From Legionella quateirensis (lineage in GTDB: Bacteria > Pseudomonadota > Gammaproteobacteria > Legionellales > Legionellaceae), in NCBI RefSeq assembly GCF_001467955.1, contig NZ_LNYR01000046.1, positions 21,996 to 85,995 on the forward strand: 64,000 nt of DNA, in the 5' to 3' direction. This document shows positions 1 to 8,953 of this stretch, piece by piece; position 1 is the first letter of the stretch, and every line of letters starts with the position of its first letter. The notes beneath the pieces were generated by a model. The model was not told where the DNA came from, ran no database searches, and was given only the letters and a program-made list of their open reading frames with translations. A program made the translations under genes and the position numbers.

Positions 1-396
1 GTCACTGGAGCCAATTGATCGCTATTCTGCTGCTCTTCATCAGAAATTCGCTGATCTAAATCCACATCCTGTTGAATCACTGGATCCATTTGCTCACTAT
101 TCCGCTGCTCTTCATCGGAAATTAGCTGAGCTAAATCCGCATCCTGTTGAATCACTGGATCCATTTGATAACTATTCTGCTGCTCTTCATCAAAAATTTG
201 CTGAGCTAAAACTGCATCCTTTTGAGTCGCTAGATCCAGTTGAACACTACTCTGCTGTTCTTTGTCAAAAATTTGTTGAGCTAAAGCTGCATCCTGTTCA
301 GTCGTTAGATCCTGTTGAGCACTAATCTGCTGCTCTTCATCAAAAATTTGCTGAGCTAAAGCTGCATCCTGTTGAGTCGCTAAATCGAGTTCTTCT
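1..396 (-). repeat. 75-bp tandem repeat inside the OTU-like gene
   Basis: A 75-bp unit recurs about five times in frame and continues past the left edge (for example GTTGAATCAC at 71 and again at 146). Each unit encodes 25 residues with a core like D-A-x-L-A-Q-Q-I-F-D-E-E-Q-Q. The leftmost (C-terminal) units are most alike in DNA, which suggests recent expansion. The composition predicts a charged coiled coil. Confidence 0.9.
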
Positions 397-1529
397 TTAG
401 CCACGATTTCTTCAACTTGCAGTTGTTCAGCAAGTTGCTGATCTTTTTCAAACATGAGTTTAATCATATCGGCAACAGCCAAGTCATCAGCTTCAATTTC
501 CTCAGCGATTTTACGATCTAAAGCATTTTGTTGCAGCGCAGTTATCTCAGCCTGAATTCGTTTCTTTTCCGCATTGTATAGGTCCTGAAGTTCACGTGCT
601 TTCTGCTCATCAGCATTGATTTGTACTTGATGCACGGGATCAAAGATATATTCAGGTATTAATGAGTTCCAATGAACATTTACGCTGTTATTCAGAATCA
701 GATCGGGTTGTTCAGTGTATTCATAAGTAGGACTTGCCCCATTAACACGAATCTGCAAATTAATTACTGTATCGTAGTAAGTGTCTACTTCATCTCGGTC
801 GTTACGTACAAAATGTTCTCCTTGCACGGCCCTATTAATGGTCAACAGCGTTTCTTCAGTACCCCAGACATAATTGGTAGCAAGGCGATCAATGTAAGCG
901 TCTAAGTTAAGATAATTATTAGATGTAAAAAATTCTATAGTTTTTTCAGCCATAATTTGATCTAAAATCATTTCTTTTCGGAACTCAACATCCTTTGGTT
1001 TGGTAGTGGCTTTTATTTTAGCCCACTCGGATTCAAATTTTGCATGGACTTCCTCGCTTTTATCTCTTGCAAATTGCAGCATTCTGGTTTTTATATTGGC
1101 TACTTTGTATATTTCAGCATCTGTATAATCCGCATCCGTAAAATCACTAGACAAAAATTGAGATTCAGGATGAGCGCGAAGACTTATTCGAAAATAGAAT
1201 TCCAAGCCATATTTTGCGGATGCAAACAAACCAGTTGTACGAGGACGGTTAATGAAATCTTCTCGTGTTTGCCGAGCCCCTAATGCCCTTGCTTTAGTAG
1301 CAAGAACCGGCTCAATAATTTTCCTAATGCTTTTCTCGGAGAGTTTTTGATCCCGATTTTCAGTGATCAGAGGAATTAATTTATTTTTCTCAGCATCTGT
1401 GAGACCAAATTTATTGAATACAGCCTCTGTAATTTGGGGATTATTTTTTGAACGTAAAAAATACATCAATGAAATGCTATACGCTTCATACATGCAATTA
1501 CCTTGAGCGCTATTTTCTACTGTAAACAT
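1..1529 (-). CDS. OTU-type cysteine protease (deubiquitinase-like effector candidate), partial
   Basis: The frame is open to the left edge, so the C-terminus is missing; 509 codons are visible. The ATG at 1529 is preceded by a GAGGTGAT ribosome site. Near the N-terminus is G-N-C-M-Y (C12), the OTU cysteine loop. At about residues 219-227 is N-Y-V-W-G-T-E-E-T (W222), like the conserved W-G-x-x-x-E-L segment, and at 284-289 N-V-H-W-N-S (H286), like the catalytic His strand H-[YW]-x-S. The roughly 200 residues between Cys loop and W222 are longer than in minimal OTUs and look helical; Legionella Lot deubiquitinases are known to carry such a helical insertion. Residues beyond about 380 are a Gln/Glu-rich repeat. 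Family knowledge: OTU enzymes hydrolyse ubiquitin linkages, and Dot/Icm-delivered versions act in the host. Delivery and activity are inferred. It is flanked by a housekeeping operon, so it is probably an inserted accessory gene. Confidence 0.72.
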   Translation of the reverse strand, partial: MFTVENSAQGNCMYEAYSISLMYFLRSKNNPQITEAVFNKFGLTDAEKNKLIPLITENRDQKLSEKSIRKIIEPVLATKARALGARQTREDFINRPRTTGLFASAKYGLEFYFRISLRAHPESQFLSSDFTDADYTDAEIYKVANIKTRMLQFARDKSEEVHAKFESEWAKIKATTKPKDVEFRKEMILDQIMAEKTIEFFTSNNYLNLDAYIDRLATNYVWGTEETLLTINRAVQGEHFVRNDRDEVDTYYDTVINLQIRVNGASPTYEYTEQPDLILNNSVNVHWNSLIPEYIFDPVHQVQINADEQKARELQDLYNAEKKRIQAEITALQQNALDRKIAEEIEADDLAVADMIKLMFEKDQQLAEQLQVEEIVAKEELDLATQQDAALAQQIFDEEQQISAQQDLTTEQDAALAQQIFDKEQQSSVQLDLATQKDAVLAQQIFDEEQQNSYQMDPVIQQDADLAQLISDEEQRNSEQMDPVIQQDVDLDQRISDEEQQNSDQLAPV

Positions 1530-1859
1530 AATAATCACCTCAAACTCAATCAATCGTGTTAAAACTTACGGTATTTTTATACCCTATAGTTCAAATGATA
1601 CGTTGGCTTGATTAACTAATTATTAAAAGTACATGTAAATTATTAATACCGATTATTAAAATTTCATATAATGAATTTCTGAATGATTAAGAGAGGACTT
1701 GACTGTTTTCGATAAATTACGCTAACAAGATAAAACCACCCTATCTGCACGACACAACACTGCTTATAGCGCAAGCGCATAACACCATCTAAAGCAATGC
1801 GAATAATTGACAACTTCTGGTATTCCAGAAGCTGAGATTTCATAGGTATTGATAATGCA
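1530..1859. other. Intergenic gap between the OTU-like gene and kdsB
   Basis: These 330 bases are AT-rich and hold no convincing gene. They must contain the promoter of the minus-strand OTU-like gene and the 3' end of the kdsB transcript. I see no clear hairpin-plus-T-run terminator. Confidence 0.5.
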
Positions 1860-2612
1860 TTACTCTTCAGAAAGTACTGCTAAAATGTTCCGAGCAATAA
1901 TTAAATCTTCTTTTGTATTAATATCCTGTAAAGGCTCAACACAGGCTTGCTCTACCTTGATGGAATAACCCGCCCACAAAACACGTAATTGCTCCAAAGC
2001 CTCCAATCGCTCCAGATCACAAACTGGCCAAGTAACAAAATCCAGTAAAAATGCGGCTCGATAAGCATACAAACCTATATGGCGAAACGTGTGTTCAAAG
2101 GACAGATTATCCTCTCTGCTTGCTGGTATGATGCTTCTGGAAAAATAAAGCGCATGGTTATCTCGATTACGTACTACTTTTACAACATTAGGATTTTTTA
2201 GCATGTCCATACTGGTTATTGGCCAACACAAAGTCGACATAGGGGCATCGGTATGAGTTAAACCTCCCGCTACTTGTTGAATGAGTAAAGGAGAAATAAA
2301 CGGCTCATCCCCCTGTACATTGACAATAATATCATCAGCCGCATAATTACCCTTTGCCACAACTTCCGCAATTCGGTCAGTTCCGGTTTGATGAGAAGGC
2401 AAGGTCATGACCACTTGCGCCCCAAATCCTCGGGCATGATCGGCAATGGACTCATCATCCGTAGCGATTATAATCGATTCTGCCTGTGTCAGAAGAACCT
2501 GCCGGTACACTCGCTCAAGAACCGTTAAACCATTTAATTCCTGAAGTAATTTCCCGGGGAATCGGGTTGATTGATATCGTGCAGGTATAATCACATGAAA
2601 ATGAGTGCTCAT
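1860..2612 (-). CDS. kdsB: 3-deoxy-manno-octulosonate cytidylyltransferase (CMP-KDO synthetase)
   Basis: KdsB activates KDO with CTP to CMP-KDO for the inner core of lipopolysaccharide, in the cytoplasm. The 250-residue length is typical. The N-terminus has the nucleotidyltransferase signature I-P-A-R-Y-x-S-x-R-x-P-G-K (about residues 9-21), followed by I-I-A-T-D-D and the N-V-Q-G-D-E-P-F motif that binds nucleotide and metal. Its ATG overlaps the TGA of the upstream ycaR by four bases (ATGA), so the two are translationally coupled. The same ycaR-kdsB order occurs in enterobacteria. Confidence 0.96.
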   Translation of the reverse strand: MSTHFHVIIPARYQSTRFPGKLLQELNGLTVLERVYRQVLLTQAESIIIATDDESIADHARGFGAQVVMTLPSHQTGTDRIAEVVAKGNYAADDIIVNVQGDEPFISPLLIQQVAGGLTHTDAPMSTLCWPITSMDMLKNPNVVKVVRNRDNHALYFSRSIIPASREDNLSFEHTFRHIGLYAYRAAFLLDFVTWPVCDLERLEALEQLRVLWAGYSIKVEQACVEPLQDINTKEDLIIARNILAVLSEE

Positions 2613-2788
2613 AATTTGTCTTTTTCTTCCAATGAAATAATCCGTGCTTCATCCTCCAACATAACCGGTATGTCATCACGCACCGGAAATGCCAAACGAT
2701 CGAACCTACAAATAAGTTCCTGTTTTTTTACGATTAATTTGCCCTTACATAAAGGACAAACCAACAATTCCAATAATTTTTTATCCAC
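2609..2788 (-). CDS. ycaR: Trm112/UPF0434-family small zinc-ribbon protein (YcaR-like)
   Basis: A 59-codon gene with a GTG start at 2788, preceded by GGAGATTCGC. The protein begins [16 protein letters not shown] and contains a third Cys in L-I-C, then [11 protein letters not shown], the typical YcaR/Trm112 core. The family is a small zinc-binding fold, and the eukaryotic relative Trm112 is a methyltransferase partner. The bacterial function is not settled. It overlaps the end of tsaB by eight bases and the start of kdsB by four, so it belongs to the same transcript. Confidence 0.9.
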   Translation of the reverse strand: MDKKLLELLVCPLCKGKLIVKKQELICRFDRLAFPVRDDIPVMLEDEARIISLEEKDKL

Positions 2789-3449
2789 GCGAATCTCCTT
2801 GAGTTACCTGATTTCGCACATATACAGGCTGAGCTTGTGCAGCTGGGACCGGGTTAAAACCAGTATGTTGCACTAATTTTATCATGGCAGCAGCATTTGG
2901 AAACACGTTCAAACGGCTGCTGATTTGAGATTTTATTAAATCTGAAAAATCATTCCAGTACAACTCGATGCCAACTCCAGCCAATACTACTGGTTGATTT
3001 ACGGGTAATGAAATCTCCTGTGCCGGATTTACCCGTTCTTCTGACACCCATTGATCTGCGGGATAAAATCCCCAATACATTTCACGCATGCGCGCATCCA
3101 GCACAGCTAATATGGGTGAACTGACGCAATCACTATGTTCTCGGGCAGCCCAGGCAATTGCAGCCAGACTACTGACCGGCATTAAATCCAAATCATGGGC
3201 ATAAGCTAATCCTTTGGCAATGCTACAGGCTATGCGCAAACCAGTAAAACTTCCAGGACCACAACCGAAAATTATTCCATCCAATTGGTTCATTTGCAAA
3301 CCGGCCTGAACCAATTGGCGGTTTATCATGGGCAATAATAACTGAGCATGAGTTCTCTGACTACCCTGCTCTTCACACGTTATCTCTTCGCCTGATAAAA
3401 CCGCCACGCTGGCTAATTCAGTGGAGGTATCAATCGCTAACAGTTTCAT
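2781..3449 (-). CDS. tsaB: tRNA threonylcarbamoyladenosine biosynthesis protein TsaB
   Basis: TsaB partners TsaD and TsaE in making t6A37 of ANN-decoding tRNAs. The start chosen is the ATG at 3449, giving [11 protein letters not shown], the standard TsaB N-terminus; an upstream in-frame ATG at 3470 would add seven residues inside the yoaA coding end. The G[12 protein letters not shown] signature, present as [11 protein letters not shown], is intact. At about 222 residues the length is normal. It lies directly after yoaA, the same neighbour as in Escherichia coli. Confidence 0.95.
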   Translation of the reverse strand: MKLLAIDTSTELASVAVLSGEEITCEEQGSQRTHAQLLLPMINRQLVQAGLQMNQLDGIIFGCGPGSFTGLRIACSIAKGLAYAHDLDLMPVSSLAAIAWAAREHSDCVSSPILAVLDARMREMYWGFYPADQWVSEERVNPAQEISLPVNQPVVLAGVGIELYWNDFSDLIKSQISSRLNVFPNAAAMIKLVQHTGFNPVPAAQAQPVYVRNQVTQGDSRG

Positions 3450-5388
3450 AATCCAGTGCCAACTCTTCAATAAAATTTAAAACTCTGCGTTCATCACGTG
3501 TCCGCGGTATTTGAGGTAAACTGGCCAATATATTACGGCCATATTCTCGCGAGGTGAGTCTCGGATCAGCAATCATCAGAACCCCTTTATCCGTGATGTC
3601 TCGAATCAAGCGACCGACTCCCTGTTTTAGAGCGATTACAGCATTCGGAAGAGACAGTTCATCAAACCCGGATAAGCCTCTGTCTTTTAAATAAGCCATT
3701 CGTCCACGAGTTACCGGATCAACGGGACTCGCAAAGGGTAATTTATCAATAATAACGCAGGAAAGCGCTTCTCCCTTGACATCAACCCCCTCCCAAAACG
3801 TTGCCGTTCCTAATAATACCGCATTACCTAATTGTCGGAATCGCTCCAGTAAAATGGGCTTTGCCTCTGAACCTTGAATCAAAAGAGGATAGTCTAAGGT
3901 ATTGCTCAGCATTTGGGCAACTAATTTTAATGCTTTATGGCTTGTAAACAAGAAGAAACATCGACCACCACAGGCTTTTATTACAGGCAGAGCACGTTCA
4001 AGTAAAGATTGATAGTATCCGGAATCTTTTGGATCAGGTAAGCCTCTGGGCAAGTAAAGTAATGCCTGTTCCTGAAAATTAAAAGGGCTGGGTAATAATA
4101 AAGTTTGAGCATTACTCAAGCCAAGAGGCTTACAGAAACAGTCAAACGAAGATGCCATGGTTAAAGTCGCTGAAGTAAATACATACGTACATTGATGATG
4201 CCGAAGCAGATTACTAAAGGTTTCCGCAATATCAAATGGAGTAGCATGGAAAACCAGGGTTTGTTTAAAGCGTTCAAGCCAGCGTATTTTATCCTGTGCG
4301 GACTGAGAAAAAGAAAGCAGGACTTTCTCCAATTCGAGCAAACGCTCCTTGCATCGTGCAAGACCAGGAACCTCTGCGACATGCTCGTCATTCAGACAGG
4401 TCAACAGTTCATCTTTTATTGCCAGCCAACTATCCCAGGCTTGCCTGAAGGTCTTGTTACGTTGTATTTCATCCCAGCTCACCCTGTCTTCGCGAAATGG
4501 GATAGAATTCAACAGCTCATCCAACACTTTATCCGACCTGTTGCGTATGGCTTTCAAAGGTTGATTCGCCAAATCCAAAACAGGCCATTCGCCTATAATA
4601 TCATCAACTAAATCGGAGAATTGACGTGTACCAATTCGTTCACCATTAAAATGAGTTGCTATTTCAGCCAGTTGGTGCGCTTCATCAAAAACAATAACAT
4701 CAACACCAGGTAATAATTCGCCAAAGCCATCCTGTTTCAAACGTGAATCCGCGAAAAATAAGTGATGGTTAATGACAACAATGTCGGCATCCATTGCTCG
4801 TTTACGAGCTTTTACTAAAAAACAGGTTTCATGATTAGGACATTCGGCGCCAAGACAATTATCTGTAGTAGACGTGACATAATTCCAGACTGGTGAATCT
4901 TCATTAATCTCGGGTAATTCTGATCGCTCCCCATCGCTCATTTGAGAAAGCTTGTCTCTAATATGAAGCACTTCATGCGCGCATTGCGGGCTTTGAAATT
5001 GTCCTTCTTCCGCATGCAACTGAACTCGATGCTGGCAAATGTAATTAGCACGACCTTTTAAATTTTGAATACGAGCGGATAATCCCAATGCTCTTACCAG
5101 AGTAGGCAAATCTTTTTGATACAGTTGATCTTGTAAGGTTTTGGTCGCGGTCGATATAAGTGCCTTTTTTCCACTTAATAAACACGGTAAAAGGTATGCG
5201 AACGTTTTACCTGTTCCAGTTCCAGCTTCTGCGACCAGAATCGATTGTTTTGCGATTGCCTGAGCAATAGCTACGGCCAAATCTGATTGAGGTGCTCGGG
5301 CAACAAATCCAGGAATTGCTGTAGAAAGCCGCCCTTTCTCGCTAAGAATTCGCCGACAGGATTCAGCGAGTGATGTTATTTCTTCCAC
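3430..5388 (-). CDS. yoaA: ATP-dependent DNA helicase, XPD/DinG family (YoaA-like)
   Basis: A superfamily 2 iron-sulfur helicase of 652 residues, a length closer to YoaA than to DinG. Walker A is A-G-T-G-T-G-K-T (about 55-62). Four cysteines that would hold the 4Fe-4S cluster are at C118, C178, C183 and C189. The DEAH box is at 235-238 (V-F-D-E-A-H), and motif VI is G-V-G-R-L-I-R near the C-terminus. YoaA acts in DNA repair; in E. coli it associates with the polymerase III chi subunit. Adjacency to tsaB supports YoaA over DinG. The start overlaps the fdxA end by 13 bases, which is consistent with coupling. Confidence 0.92.
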   Translation of the reverse strand: MEEITSLAESCRRILSEKGRLSTAIPGFVARAPQSDLAVAIAQAIAKQSILVAEAGTGTGKTFAYLLPCLLSGKKALISTATKTLQDQLYQKDLPTLVRALGLSARIQNLKGRANYICQHRVQLHAEEGQFQSPQCAHEVLHIRDKLSQMSDGERSELPEINEDSPVWNYVTSTTDNCLGAECPNHETCFLVKARKRAMDADIVVINHHLFFADSRLKQDGFGELLPGVDVIVFDEAHQLAEIATHFNGERIGTRQFSDLVDDIIGEWPVLDLANQPLKAIRNRSDKVLDELLNSIPFREDRVSWDEIQRNKTFRQAWDSWLAIKDELLTCLNDEHVAEVPGLARCKERLLELEKVLLSFSQSAQDKIRWLERFKQTLVFHATPFDIAETFSNLLRHHQCTYVFTSATLTMASSFDCFCKPLGLSNAQTLLLPSPFNFQEQALLYLPRGLPDPKDSGYYQSLLERALPVIKACGGRCFFLFTSHKALKLVAQMLSNTLDYPLLIQGSEAKPILLERFRQLGNAVLLGTATFWEGVDVKGEALSCVIIDKLPFASPVDPVTRGRMAYLKDRGLSGFDELSLPNAVIALKQGVGRLIRDITDKGVLMIADPRLTSREYGRNILASLPQIPRTRDERRVLNFIEELALDYETVSD

Positions 5389-5711
5389 TCTTTCTGCAAA
5401 TATTGAAGTTTATCCTTAACATCTTCCCAATCTTTTGCATCTGCGGGCCCATCTTTCTTGGCAGTAATATTAGGCCAGGTTTTGGACAGCTCAGCATTCA
5501 ACTCTTTAAACTGCTGTTGTTCATCAGTCAAATCATCCTCAGAGACGATGGCATTAACCGGGCATTCAGGTTCACAAAGCGCGCAGTCAATACATTCTTC
5601 CGGATGAATCACCAAAAAATTAGGTCCTTCATAAAAACAATCAACCGGACATACTTCGACGCAATCAGTATACTTACACTTAATACAACTTTCTGTAACT
5701 ACAAAAGTCAT
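5376..5711 (-). CDS. fdxA: 7Fe ferredoxin (3Fe-4S / 4Fe-4S), FdxA type
   Basis: A 111-residue soluble ferredoxin. The ATG at 5711 (M-T-F-V-V-T-E-S-C) is chosen because it gives the canonical FdxA N-terminus and has GAAGGG upstream; a longer frame to 5879 exists but its extra residues do not look like the family. Cysteines C9, C12, C17, C21 and C25, then the C-I-D-C-A-L-C-x-P-E-C-P-V block, match the 7Fe pattern. The tail is acidic with aromatic residues, as in other proteobacterial FdxA. It is an electron carrier of unassigned partner, at the head of the yoaA-tsaB-ycaR-kdsB run. Confidence 0.93.
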   Translation of the reverse strand: MTFVVTESCIKCKYTDCVEVCPVDCFYEGPNFLVIHPEECIDCALCEPECPVNAIVSEDDLTDEQQQFKELNAELSKTWPNITAKKDGPADAKDWEDVKDKLQYLQKEWKK

Positions 5712-5963
5712 AACAAACCCTTCAATTGATATTAATAATTGTAGGGTATTAAAGCATAAATCACCCCTTTGAAGATAGTCTCCAGAGTAATAACTATTAA
5801 ATTTTACAGCAACTGTTCTCGTTGAAAATTCTTTAAGAGACAACAATCGCAAAGTAAAAAATAAAACTATTCGTGACAAAATATTTCTTGTTGCCTATAA
5901 AATAAGCTTGCTCAAGTGATCATAATGTGCTATTTTTGTTCAAATTTTTATTCTAAATCTTAC

Positions 5964-6121
5964 GGTGCGTTGACAATTCATCAAAAGATTCTCAACGTCC
6001 CGCGACTTGTTCGCGGGATCCAGAGATCCAATACCATTTACGGACATAGTGTATTTATCAAGATAAAACTGGATCCCGCGAACAAGTCGCGGGACGTCGA
6101 AATCGGGATTGTCAACACACC
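5964..6121. repeat. Palindromic interspersed repeat, family A (copy 1)
   Basis: About 158 bp bounded by inverted ends GGTGCGTTGACAAT (left) and ATTGTCAACACACC (right). Just inside are long arms around CCCGCGACTTGTTCGCGGG and its reverse complement, separated by a spacer of about 60 bp. A second, interrupted copy lies at about 56900-57273. There is no coding capacity, so it resembles a MITE or REP-type element. It fills most of the gap between fdxA and the kinase gene. Confidence 0.85.
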
Positions 6122-6165
6122 TTATTGATTTAATTTTTGCTCTAATTTTTTATCCGGAGTCAGAT

Positions 6166-8886
6166 ATGCCGATGTTAGCCGCCCCAAAATCCTTTCCCTC
6201 ATTAGTTCAGTTAGTTGATGACTATAATAAAATTCCTGAACAAGAACACATTCAACGACTCTTTTATTTACAAAAAATTAATTATTTATCAAACACTCTC
6301 TCACCGAATGCAGAATTATACGAATGGATGACTAATTCTGAACAAAACAGTTTTCTAGATCATCTTAAGGCATATCACATAAATCCTCACGCATCGTTCT
6401 TTTTAAAAGGCATCCAATTTGCGCAGGCTGTTGCCTTATATTCAAAAAAAGAACCGGTTGATGAAGTGGTGATCGACAAAGAACAGGCTGTTGCCTTATA
6501 TTCAAAAAAAGAATCGGTTGATGAAGTAGTGAACGACAAAGAAAAAGAGTATCCCCCAAACAGTGAATACGCATTAATGCAAAATCGTGATGACATTTTG
6601 CTTAATAAAACTTTTGAAGAGTCAGGTGATGAGTATATGGCCCTATCTCTTAAACTCGCCCAACTCGCTCTTACCGACCATAAAATCAAAACAAAAGTAC
6701 AAAAACAAGTGATAATCTCAGAAATGGTAGAATCCAAAATTCAAGCCGTTAAAGGAAATACTAATTTTTCAGAACCGGTTCCATTCAGAGTGACCTATAA
6801 AACAGAACCACTTGGTGCAGGTGGTAATAATGCAAATTTCAGATTTAAAATGAGTGGCTGGGATGAGATGATGATATTTCGTGTCGAAGATCGTTCCGAT
6901 CTGAGCCTGGAACAACGGCTTCATTCTCATCCAGTATCCATATATTTTATCGAAGATTATGTACTCTTCAGAAAAATGGTCAAAAATAAGTTATCACCCA
7001 TTGAATACAGGCCTGTAGTTTTAAGTCAATTTGCCAATCAGGGCGACTTGACTGAAGTAGCCAAAAAATTACATAACCAACCCGCCACAAAAATCGCAGC
7101 GATAGCTGGCTATTATTTTGATCAAGTAACCCACTTTTGCTCCTTGTTAATCGATGCCAAGGCCTATCACCCAGACATTAAACTGTCCAATTTTCTTGCT
7201 CATAACAACCGCTTATTAATCAGCGACAGAAAGACATTGATTGAAAATGCGCATCCTTTGGTCAATACCGTACGCAGTAGTCCGAATTTTGCACCCGACG
7301 AATACAATGATTGCCTTGATTTTGACGTTTTTGGTATCGATTTCAATGAAAAGGCGGACACTACTGTACTGGATATGCCTCGTTTTATGGCTTTTCAAGT
7401 GGGAATGATATTAAAAGAATTCCTGTTGTTGACTCAATTGGATAAATTACCTGATGATTTCAGAAATAGGGATCAAAGTGCTGCATCCTATTTTGTCTCA
7501 CCACCAAACCCGATCATTAATTTATCCTTTCTGGTGCAAGAATTAACGCGTACTGACCCTCAGAAACGCATGACGATCGATCAATTTAAATCCCTGGTAA
7601 AATATCGCAATATGAACCCGGAAAATTTCTATAACAAAGTGGAAAGTGAGTTTCCTTCTGCACAACTGGGCATACAAGATGATATCGATGAAATCAACAC
7701 TCTGCTGAATGAGAAAAAGAATAACGGTTTTTGGCAGGGCATTGTCAGTTCATTCATGAATCTGTTCACGCCAAGTACTTATCACAAGGATTTTTTACTT
7801 CGCGCCAATGAAGTATTTAAAAAAATATCAGAAAGTGATCCCAAAGAAACTCGTTTAACCCGATTGGCCGAAAAACTTGCGGTTAAATGCTATAGAGAAT
7901 ACAGCCATACTTATTTTAAACAATGTTCCCAATCACTTGAGGCAGCATTATATAAACAGGACTGGGATAAAGCGCCTTGGTATAGTAAAGCATTATATTG
8001 GTTATCTTTTGGTTTATACAATGTGGAAAGGTCCTCAAATGTGGATATTGCCGCGGTAAAAATCAAACAAGATCTTAAAGGGGAAGAATTTCAAATGCAC
8101 TTCCCTCTTTTAGAATTCCTCCCTCCAAACGAACTGGATCATTTAGGAACACTACAATCCGCTCGATTTAAAGAGTTTCTCTATTCACATGTCAATGAAA
8201 TCCTGCCTCAAGATGCTGAAGAATCAGAACATTCAAGCTCCTCTTGTAATGATTCTGAAGAAGAGCAGAAGAGCCGTTCTTCTTTAAGAAAATTATCAAG
8301 ATCTCTTAATAAAAAATCGTCTGAAGAATCAGATTCATTACCCTCAGGCACCATGGTAATTAAAACGGATAAATCAGATCAAGAGACAGTACCAACAGAT
8401 TCCCTGCCCTCAGGAACCATGGTGATTAAAAAGGATGAAACCGATAATTCGCTTCCTCTATCCGATTCGTTACCCTCAGGTACTATGAAAATAAAATCAG
8501 ATGAAGAGATCAATGCACCTCTGTTAGCTAAAGATTCGCTCTCATCGTCTTCTGTTAAATCCACCAAAAAGACTAAAAAAGAACTGCCATCAGATACGGT
8601 TGTTATTAGACCTTCTGAAAACGGTAAAAAAGGAATGTCCTTTTCTTTCATAAAAGATCTGGGTATTTTCCATAGAAGCAAAAAAGCTGCAGATGCTGAG
8701 CCTAAATCACGAGTTTCCAGATTTAAAAAAGTGGATAGTGTCAGGACAGCTCTTCTAAGAGGAGACGGCAGCAATCGCCATAAAGCGAAAGGCCCACAGC
8801 GTTTACGAGTAGAGGATATCAATTGGGATCCCGTTACTTCTGATGTAAATGAACCCTCTTTAAGAACCAACTCTCCTCAAGTATAA
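6166..8886 (+). CDS. Divergent Ser/Thr protein kinase, LegK-type effector candidate (LegK7-like)
   Basis: A 906-residue protein. The ATG at 6166 is chosen because CGGAGT lies just upstream; the frame extends further 5' into the repeat. Kinase features: glycine loop L-G-A-G-G-N-N-A-N-F (216-225); strand F-R-V-E with R239 where the usual Lys would be; catalytic loop Y-H-P-D-I-K-L-S-N-F with D337; and D354-R-K in place of D-F-G. A 20-residue segment is duplicated near residues 87-126. The C-terminal third is Ser/Glu-rich and repeats S-L-P-S-G-T-M-V-I-K, with Thr at 729, 751 and 773 (exact 22-residue spacing) and a degenerate copy at T811. Human MST1/2 linkers carry L-G-T-M-V-I-N motifs, and LegK7 is known to mimic MST to phosphorylate MOB1, so a Hippo-mimicking effector is plausible. 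Host delivery is inferred. The orthology to LegK7 is a guess from these motifs. Confidence 0.75.
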   Translation: MPMLAAPKSFPSLVQLVDDYNKIPEQEHIQRLFYLQKINYLSNTLSPNAELYEWMTNSEQNSFLDHLKAYHINPHASFFLKGIQFAQAVALYSKKEPVDEVVIDKEQAVALYSKKESVDEVVNDKEKEYPPNSEYALMQNRDDILLNKTFEESGDEYMALSLKLAQLALTDHKIKTKVQKQVIISEMVESKIQAVKGNTNFSEPVPFRVTYKTEPLGAGGNNANFRFKMSGWDEMMIFRVEDRSDLSLEQRLHSHPVSIYFIEDYVLFRKMVKNKLSPIEYRPVVLSQFANQGDLTEVAKKLHNQPATKIAAIAGYYFDQVTHFCSLLIDAKAYHPDIKLSNFLAHNNRLLISDRKTLIENAHPLVNTVRSSPNFAPDEYNDCLDFDVFGIDFNEKADTTVLDMPRFMAFQVGMILKEFLLLTQLDKLPDDFRNRDQSAASYFVSPPNPIINLSFLVQELTRTDPQKRMTIDQFKSLVKYRNMNPENFYNKVESEFPSAQLGIQDDIDEINTLLNEKKNNGFWQGIVSSFMNLFTPSTYHKDFLLRANEVFKKISESDPKETRLTRLAEKLAVKCYREYSHTYFKQCSQSLEAALYKQDWDKAPWYSKALYWLSFGLYNVERSSNVDIAAVKIKQDLKGEEFQMHFPLLEFLPPNELDHLGTLQSARFKEFLYSHVNEILPQDAEESEHSSSSCNDSEEEQKSRSSLRKLSRSLNKKSSEESDSLPSGTMVIKTDKSDQETVPTDSLPSGTMVIKKDETDNSLPLSDSLPSGTMKIKSDEEINAPLLAKDSLSSSSVKSTKKTKKELPSDTVVIRPSENGKKGMSFSFIKDLGIFHRSKKAADAEPKSRVSRFKKVDSVRTALLRGDGSNRHKAKGPQRLRVEDINWDPVTSDVNEPSLRTNSPQV
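6424..6543 (+). repeat. 60-bp in-frame tandem duplication in the kinase gene
   Basis: Two adjacent 60-bp units starting at 6424 and 6484 differ at only a few bases. Each encodes a segment like Q-A-V-A-L-Y-S-K-K-E-x-V-D-E-V-V. The near identity indicates a recent duplication in the region before the kinase domain. Confidence 0.9.
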
Positions 8887-8893
8887 GTGAATA

Positions 8894-8918
8894 ATCCCCG
8901 CAATGCGGGGATTTTTTT
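8894..8918 (+). terminator. Rho-independent terminator of the kinase gene
   Basis: ATCCCCGC pairs with GCGGGGAT around an AAT loop and is followed by a run of T residues, eight bases after the TAA stop. Confidence 0.92.
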
Positions 8919-8953
8919 AAGTATTTGATTGAATGATATTCGATTATAGAGCA

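Noticed and set aside
4192-4611. Plus-strand open frame of 139 codons inside yoaA
   Set aside because: It lies antisense within a well-supported helicase gene, has no ribosome site and encodes no recognisable protein.
8379-8870. Minus-strand frame of 163 codons over the kinase tail
   Set aside because: It is a mirror of the repeated Ser/Glu-rich coding sequence; there is no start signal.
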